Origin: JBKHXF01 sp046566145
GTDB taxonomy: Bacteria; Actinomycetota; Nitriliruptoria; Nitriliruptorales; Nitriliruptoraceae
NCBI GenBank assembly: GCA_046566145.1
Contig: JBKHXF010000008.1
Coordinates: 186,001 to 250,000, forward strand
DNA length: 64,000 bases
Direction of reading: 5' to 3'
Position 1 is the stretch's first letter; every line of letters starts with the position of its first letter. A model generated the notes under the pieces. It did no database searches. It was given only the letters and a program-made list of their open reading frames with translations, and was not told the DNA's origin. Positions 60,980 to 64,000 of this stretch are shown here, one piece after another. The translations under genes were made by a program, and so were the position numbers.

Positions 60980-62326
60980 TCAGCCGTGCCGAGGCAGCCG
61001 CAGCACGAACCGGGCGCCGCCGCCCTCGGGGTGCTCGAGGTGGACCCGGCCGCCGTGGGCGGCGGCGACCTGGGCCACGATCGACAGGCCGAGCCCGGAG
61101 CCCGGCGCCCCCCGGGTCGCGGGGGCCCGGTAGAAGCGGTCGAACACCTTGGCGGCGTCCTCGGGCGCGACGCCCGGGCCGTGGTCGCGGACCGCGACCG
61201 TGCCGTCGGCGGCGACCGTCACCTCGACGGGGCCGGCGTCCCCGGCGTACTTCACGGCGTTGTCGACCAGGTTCGCAACGGCCCGCTCGAGCCGGTCGCG
61301 CTCGGCGAGGACCGTGACGGGCTCGGCGTCGAGGCGCAGCTCGACCGCCGGCGCGTTGGTCGCGGCGCGCGCCACCACGCTCGCGACCAGCTCGTCGAGC
61401 CGCACCGGCGTCGGGTCGAGGGCGGGCCGCTCCCCGCGGGTCAGCTCCACCAGGCCCGTGACGAGGCGGCCGAACTCGTCGAGCTGCGCGACGACGTCGG
61501 CGAGCAGCCGGTCGCGGTCACCCTGGTCGAGCTCGCCCCCGAGCTGCAGCACCTCGATGTTCGTGCGCAGGCTCGTCAGCGGAGTGCGCAGCTCGTGGGA
61601 CGCGTCGGCGACGAGCTGCTGCTGGGCCCGGCGGGCCTGGTCGAGGGACGCGAGCATCGCGTTGAACGACGCGGCCAGCCGGGCCAGCTCGTCCTCGCCG
61701 GCGACCTCGATGCGGCGGGTCAGGTCCTGGGTCCGGGCGACGTCCTCGGCCGCGTCGGTGAGGGTCCGCACCGGCCCGACCGCCCGTCGGGCGACCAGCG
61801 CCCCGAGCCCGGCGGCCAGCAGCGTGCCGAGCAGGCCCGCACGCACGAGCCGGGACCGCAGGGTCTCGAGCGACGCCGCGACGTCGCCGATGCCGCGGCC
61901 GACCTGCACCGCGACGCCGTCCCCGACGGCGACCGACAGGACCCGCACGGGCCCGTCGTCGCCCTGGACCGTCTCGACGCCCCGCCGGCGGCCGCCGTCG
62001 GCGACCTCCCTGCCGACGTCGCCGACGGGGAAGCCCGCGCCGGCGGTGCGCACGTCGCCGGCGGCGGTGACGAGCTGGACGCCGCCGACCCCGTCGTCCC
62101 CACGTCGCGGACCGAAGCGCCGCTCGCCCTCGAACACGCGCGGCAGGTCGCGCGGTCGCACCGGGCCGCCGCGGTCCACGAGCGGGGCGACCGAGGCGGC
62201 GAGGTCACGGTCCACGGTGCGCAGCAGCGTCCGGGCGGTCGAGGCGTACACGCCGACGCCGACGAGCAGCAGCGCGAGCGCGACCGCGCCGGCGGTCGCC
62301 ACGGCGATCCGGGCGGTGAGCGTCAT
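60980..62326 (-). CDS. MprB-like sensor histidine kinase
   Basis: A 448-residue membrane kinase. The first helix is about residues 7-29 (VATAGAVALALLLVGVGVYA), followed by an extracytoplasmic sensor of about 135 residues. The second helix is near residue 165 (LLGTLLAAGLGALVA). A HAMP region follows, then the H-box DASHELRTPLTSLRTN, N-box LVDNAVKYAGD, and G-boxes VRDHGPGVAPED and GAPGSGLGLSIVAQV. It phosphorylates the response regulator encoded just upstream; their genes overlap by four bases (ATGA). It resembles mycobacterial MprB; the stimulus is unknown. Confidence 0.92.
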   Translation of the reverse strand: MTLTARIAVATAGAVALALLLVGVGVYASTARTLLRTVDRDLAASVAPLVDRGGPVRPRDLPRVFEGERRFGPRRGDDGVGGVQLVTAAGDVRTAGAGFPVGDVGREVADGGRRRGVETVQGDDGPVRVLSVAVGDGVAVQVGRGIGDVAASLETLRSRLVRAGLLGTLLAAGLGALVARRAVGPVRTLTDAAEDVARTQDLTRRIEVAGEDELARLAASFNAMLASLDQARRAQQQLVADASHELRTPLTSLRTNIEVLQLGGELDQGDRDRLLADVVAQLDEFGRLVTGLVELTRGERPALDPTPVRLDELVASVVARAATNAPAVELRLDAEPVTVLAERDRLERAVANLVDNAVKYAGDAGPVEVTVAADGTVAVRDHGPGVAPEDAAKVFDRFYRAPATRGAPGSGLGLSIVAQVAAAHGGRVHLEHPEGGGARFVLRLPRHG

Positions 62327-63009
62327 GGGTCGCGCAGGACGTAGCCGACGCCCCGCACGGTGTGGACCAGCCGCGGCTCGCCGTCCGCCTCGAGCTTGCG
62401 CCGCAGGTACCCGACGTACACCTCGATGGCGTTGGAGGAGGTGCCCGAGTCGAGCCCCCACACGCGGTCGAGGATGACGTCGCGCTCGAGCACGACCCGG
62501 GGGTTGCGCAGCAGCAGCTCGAGCAGCAGGTGCTCGGTGCGGGTCAGCTCGACGGTCCGGCTCCCGCGTCGGACCTCGAGGGTGTCGAGGTCCATCGACA
62601 GGTCCGCGAACCGCAGCACGTCGTCGTCGGTCGCGCCGGCGGCCGGGTCGACGGTGCGGCGCAGCAGCGCCCGCAGCCGGGCCAGGAGCTCCTCGAGCGC
62701 GAAGGGCTTGCCGAGGTAGTCGTCGGCGCCGGCGTCGAGCCCGGCGACACGGTCCCCGACCTCGTCGCGGGCGGTCAGCAGCAGGATCGGGGTGGCGTCG
62801 CCGTCGGCGCGCAGCCGCCGGCACACCCCGAACCCGTCGACGCCCGGCAGCATCACGTCGAGGACGATCGCGTCGGGCCGGCCGGCGGCGACGCGGGCGA
62901 GCGCGTCGAGCCCGTGCTCGGCGGTGGACACCTCGTAGCCGTGCAGCCGCAGGGCCCGGTCGAGGGAGTCCCGGACCGCCCGCTCGTCGTCCACCACGAG
63001 GATGTGCAT
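62323..63009 (-). CDS. MprA-like OmpR-family response regulator
   Basis: A 228-residue regulator. The receiver domain has ILVVDDERAVRDSL, the phospho-acceptor aspartate near residue 51 in AIVLDVMLPGVDGFGV, LLLTARDEVGDRVAGLDAGA and DDYLGKPFALEELLAR. The C-terminal winged helix has VELTRTEHLLLELLLRNPRV, VLERDVILDRVWG, AIEVYVGYLRRKLEADGEP and the end segment with TVRGVGYVLR. The ATG start lies 21 bases downstream of two CCTGAGAGG direct repeats that may be its own binding site. Confidence 0.95.
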   Translation of the reverse strand: MHILVVDDERAVRDSLDRALRLHGYEVSTAEHGLDALARVAAGRPDAIVLDVMLPGVDGFGVCRRLRADGDATPILLLTARDEVGDRVAGLDAGADDYLGKPFALEELLARLRALLRRTVDPAAGATDDDVLRFADLSMDLDTLEVRRGSRTVELTRTEHLLLELLLRNPRVVLERDVILDRVWGLDSGTSSNAIEVYVGYLRRKLEADGEPRLVHTVRGVGYVLRDP

Positions 63010-63029
63010 GCGGCCAGTGTGGCAGGCCG

Positions 63030-63049
63030 CCTGAGAGGCCCCTGAGAGG
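63030..63049 (-). promoter_or_regulatory. Tandem direct repeats upstream of the response regulator
   Basis: CCTGAGAGG occurs at 63030-63038 and 63041-63049 (CCTCTCAGG on the coding strand), an 11-base period, one DNA turn. That is the layout expected for a dimeric OmpR-family regulator site, so autoregulation is likely. Confidence 0.55.
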
Positions 63050-63064
63050 CGGCGCCGTGCGGGC

Positions 63065-63490
63065 TCAGCCGCGGGGGCCGTCGGGGTCCGCCGCCGGGGG
63101 CGGGTCGTAGTCGACCGTCCCCGGCCGGCCCGTCGGCACGTCGCCGCCGGCGAGCAGGTGCGCGCGCGGCTCGGCCGGGGGCAGGCGCATCCGCTGCTGC
63201 AGCTCGTCGCGGGTCCGGCGGCGCAGCGCCCGCTCGGCGAGGACGTACACCAGCGGCGTGGCCAGGAACCCGAGCGCCAGGCCGAGCAGGTAGGTGTCCA
63301 CCCCGGGGCGGACGTCGAGGGCGAGCGCGGCCAGCAGCGCCGACAGGTGCACGGCGAGCGCGGCCGGCAGCGCCCGGAGCCAGAACCAGCGCAGCGCCCC
63401 GAGCAGGTGCACCGGCAGCACGAGCGAGGACACCATCAGCACGGCCGCGGCCCACGAGCCGAGCAGGACGAGCCCCAGGACCGTCTCCAC
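63065..63490 (-). CDS. Small membrane protein of unknown function
   Basis: A 141-residue protein with probably three or four membrane helices (residues 4-25 VLGLVLLGSWAAAVLMVSSL, 40-58 ALPAALAVHLSALLAALAL, 67-85 YLLGLALGFLATPLVYVLA). A cytosolic tail follows (RRRTRDELQQRMRLPP, then a proline/aspartate-rich end). No family is recognised. The GTG at 63490 fits the first helix, with GGGAGG 13 bases upstream. It lies 55 bp upstream of the response regulator gene on the same strand. Confidence 0.6.
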   Translation of the reverse strand: METVLGLVLLGSWAAAVLMVSSLVLPVHLLGALRWFWLRALPAALAVHLSALLAALALDVRPGVDTYLLGLALGFLATPLVYVLAERALRRRTRDELQQRMRLPPAEPRAHLLAGGDVPTGRPGTVDYDPPPAADPDGPRG

Positions 63491-63574
63491 CGCCGTCCGA
63501 CCTCCCGCATCCCCGCCGCGTCGATGGTCGCAGGCGGGCGGGCATCCGTCACGCGCCGGCGGCGCGAACCGGGG

Positions 63575-64000
63575 GTGACCCGTCGCCGTCGTCCCCGAGG
63601 TCCCGCCCTGCGCCGCCCGCTCGTCCTCGCCGTGCTCGCCGGCCTGCTGCTCACCGCCGGCGCGGGCGTCGCGCTGCAGCGCCGTGCCGTCGACAGGGCC
63701 GTGACGGCGCGGCTCGCGCTGCCCGACGCCGGCTCGATCACGCCGGTGGTCCTCGACGACGGGACGCCGGCGTTCCTGGGCCTGCGGCCCGAGGGCGAGG
63801 CCGCTCCACCGGGCGGGGACGTGTGGGTCGTCGCGGCCGTGCCCCCCGGCAGCGACACGGCGGTCGTGTTCTGCCGCGCCACGGGGCAGTTCGTCGACCC
63901 CTCCGACGGGAGCCGCTTCGACCCGCGCGGCCGCTACGTCGGGGGGCCGGCGACCTCCGGGCTGGTCCCGTACCGCACGGAGCGGGACGGCGACGCGCTG
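63575..64000 (+). CDS. Exported or anchored protein with a Rieske-like domain, 5' part only
   Basis: The first 142 residues are visible; the gene runs off the right edge. A basic start (TRRRRPRGPALRRP) and a hydrophobic segment (LVLAVLAGLLLTAGAGVAL) suggest an N-terminal anchor. Later, VVFCRATGQFVDPSDGSRFD then PRGRYVGGPATSGLVPYRTE follows the second half of a Rieske domain (CPCHGSxFDxxGxxxxGPAxxxL). The CxH iron-sulphur ligand pairs are missing, so a functional 2Fe-2S cluster is unlikely. The GTG at 63575 is the best visible start, without a clear ribosome site. Confidence 0.6.
   Translation, partial: MTRRRRPRGPALRRPLVLAVLAGLLLTAGAGVALQRRAVDRAVTARLALPDAGSITPVVLDDGTPAFLGLRPEGEAAPPGGDVWVVAAVPPGSDTAVVFCRATGQFVDPSDGSRFDPRGRYVGGPATSGLVPYRTERDGDAL

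Overview
The window is a very GC-rich (clearly above 70 percent), densely coded piece of bacterial chromosome. No tRNA, rRNA, insertion sequence, prophage or CRISPR array was seen, and no gene-free stretch exceeds about 300 bases. The gene content points to an actinobacterium: a DUF222/HNH protein, DUF3039, CarD, an MhuD-like haem oxygenase, Ku plus a LigD polymerase domain, many GTG starts, TANNNT -10 hexamers and several leaderless genes. A deep-branching salt or soda-lake type such as Nitriliruptoria/Euzebyales would fit, but that is a guess from style, not a measurement.

Layout. 0-5.1 kb (minus strand): the 5' part of a biotin-dependent carboxyltransferase gene behind a palindromic operator, a ProA-like dehydrogenase, an RmlC-like epimerase, an NrtR-type Nudix regulator and an MscS channel. 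5.3-10.1 kb (plus): a type IIA topoisomerase gene pair and a cold-shock-domain protein. 10.1-13.0 kb: a secreted sugar dehydrogenase, an ECF sigma factor and a membrane protein with a charged tail. 13.0-21.8 kb is a DNA double-strand-break repair island. Ku and a stand-alone LigD polymerase read left. HerA, SbcD (Mre11), SbcC (Rad50) and a NurA-like nuclease read right, in the gene order known from archaea. 21.9-30.8 kb: a phosphohexomutase, hydrolases, a metal efflux protein, two acyl-CoA dehydrogenases with a TetR regulator, DUF3039 and an SOS-boxed AlkB.

30.9-39.5 kb is a block of large secreted proteins: four LVIVD-repeat proteins, two of them tandem paralogues, around one lipase-like hydrolase. 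39.6-48.7 kb: HrpB helicase, CarD, a SnoaL-like protein, a glycerophosphodiesterase, MsrA, DUF1499, an orphan BcsB-like protein and a cupredoxin. 48.9-55.1 kb: an SOS-boxed DUF222/HNH protein, MsrB with a HugZ-like protein, an MhuD-like protein and a secreted subtilase. 55.2-59.9 kb is a TPP-riboswitch-led thiamine operon (pyrophosphokinase, then ThiB, ThiP and ThiQ). It converges on a RES/Xre toxin-antitoxin pair. The window ends with an MprAB-like two-component system, a small membrane protein and the start of a gene with a Rieske-like but ligand-poor domain.

The most notable points are the complete HerA-Mre11-Rad50-NurA operon beside NHEJ genes, two LexA-type boxes placed on leaderless promoters, a 20-base element shared by two secreted-hydrolase loci, and the secreted LVIVD cluster. 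All function calls come from reading the sequence; no database search was possible.
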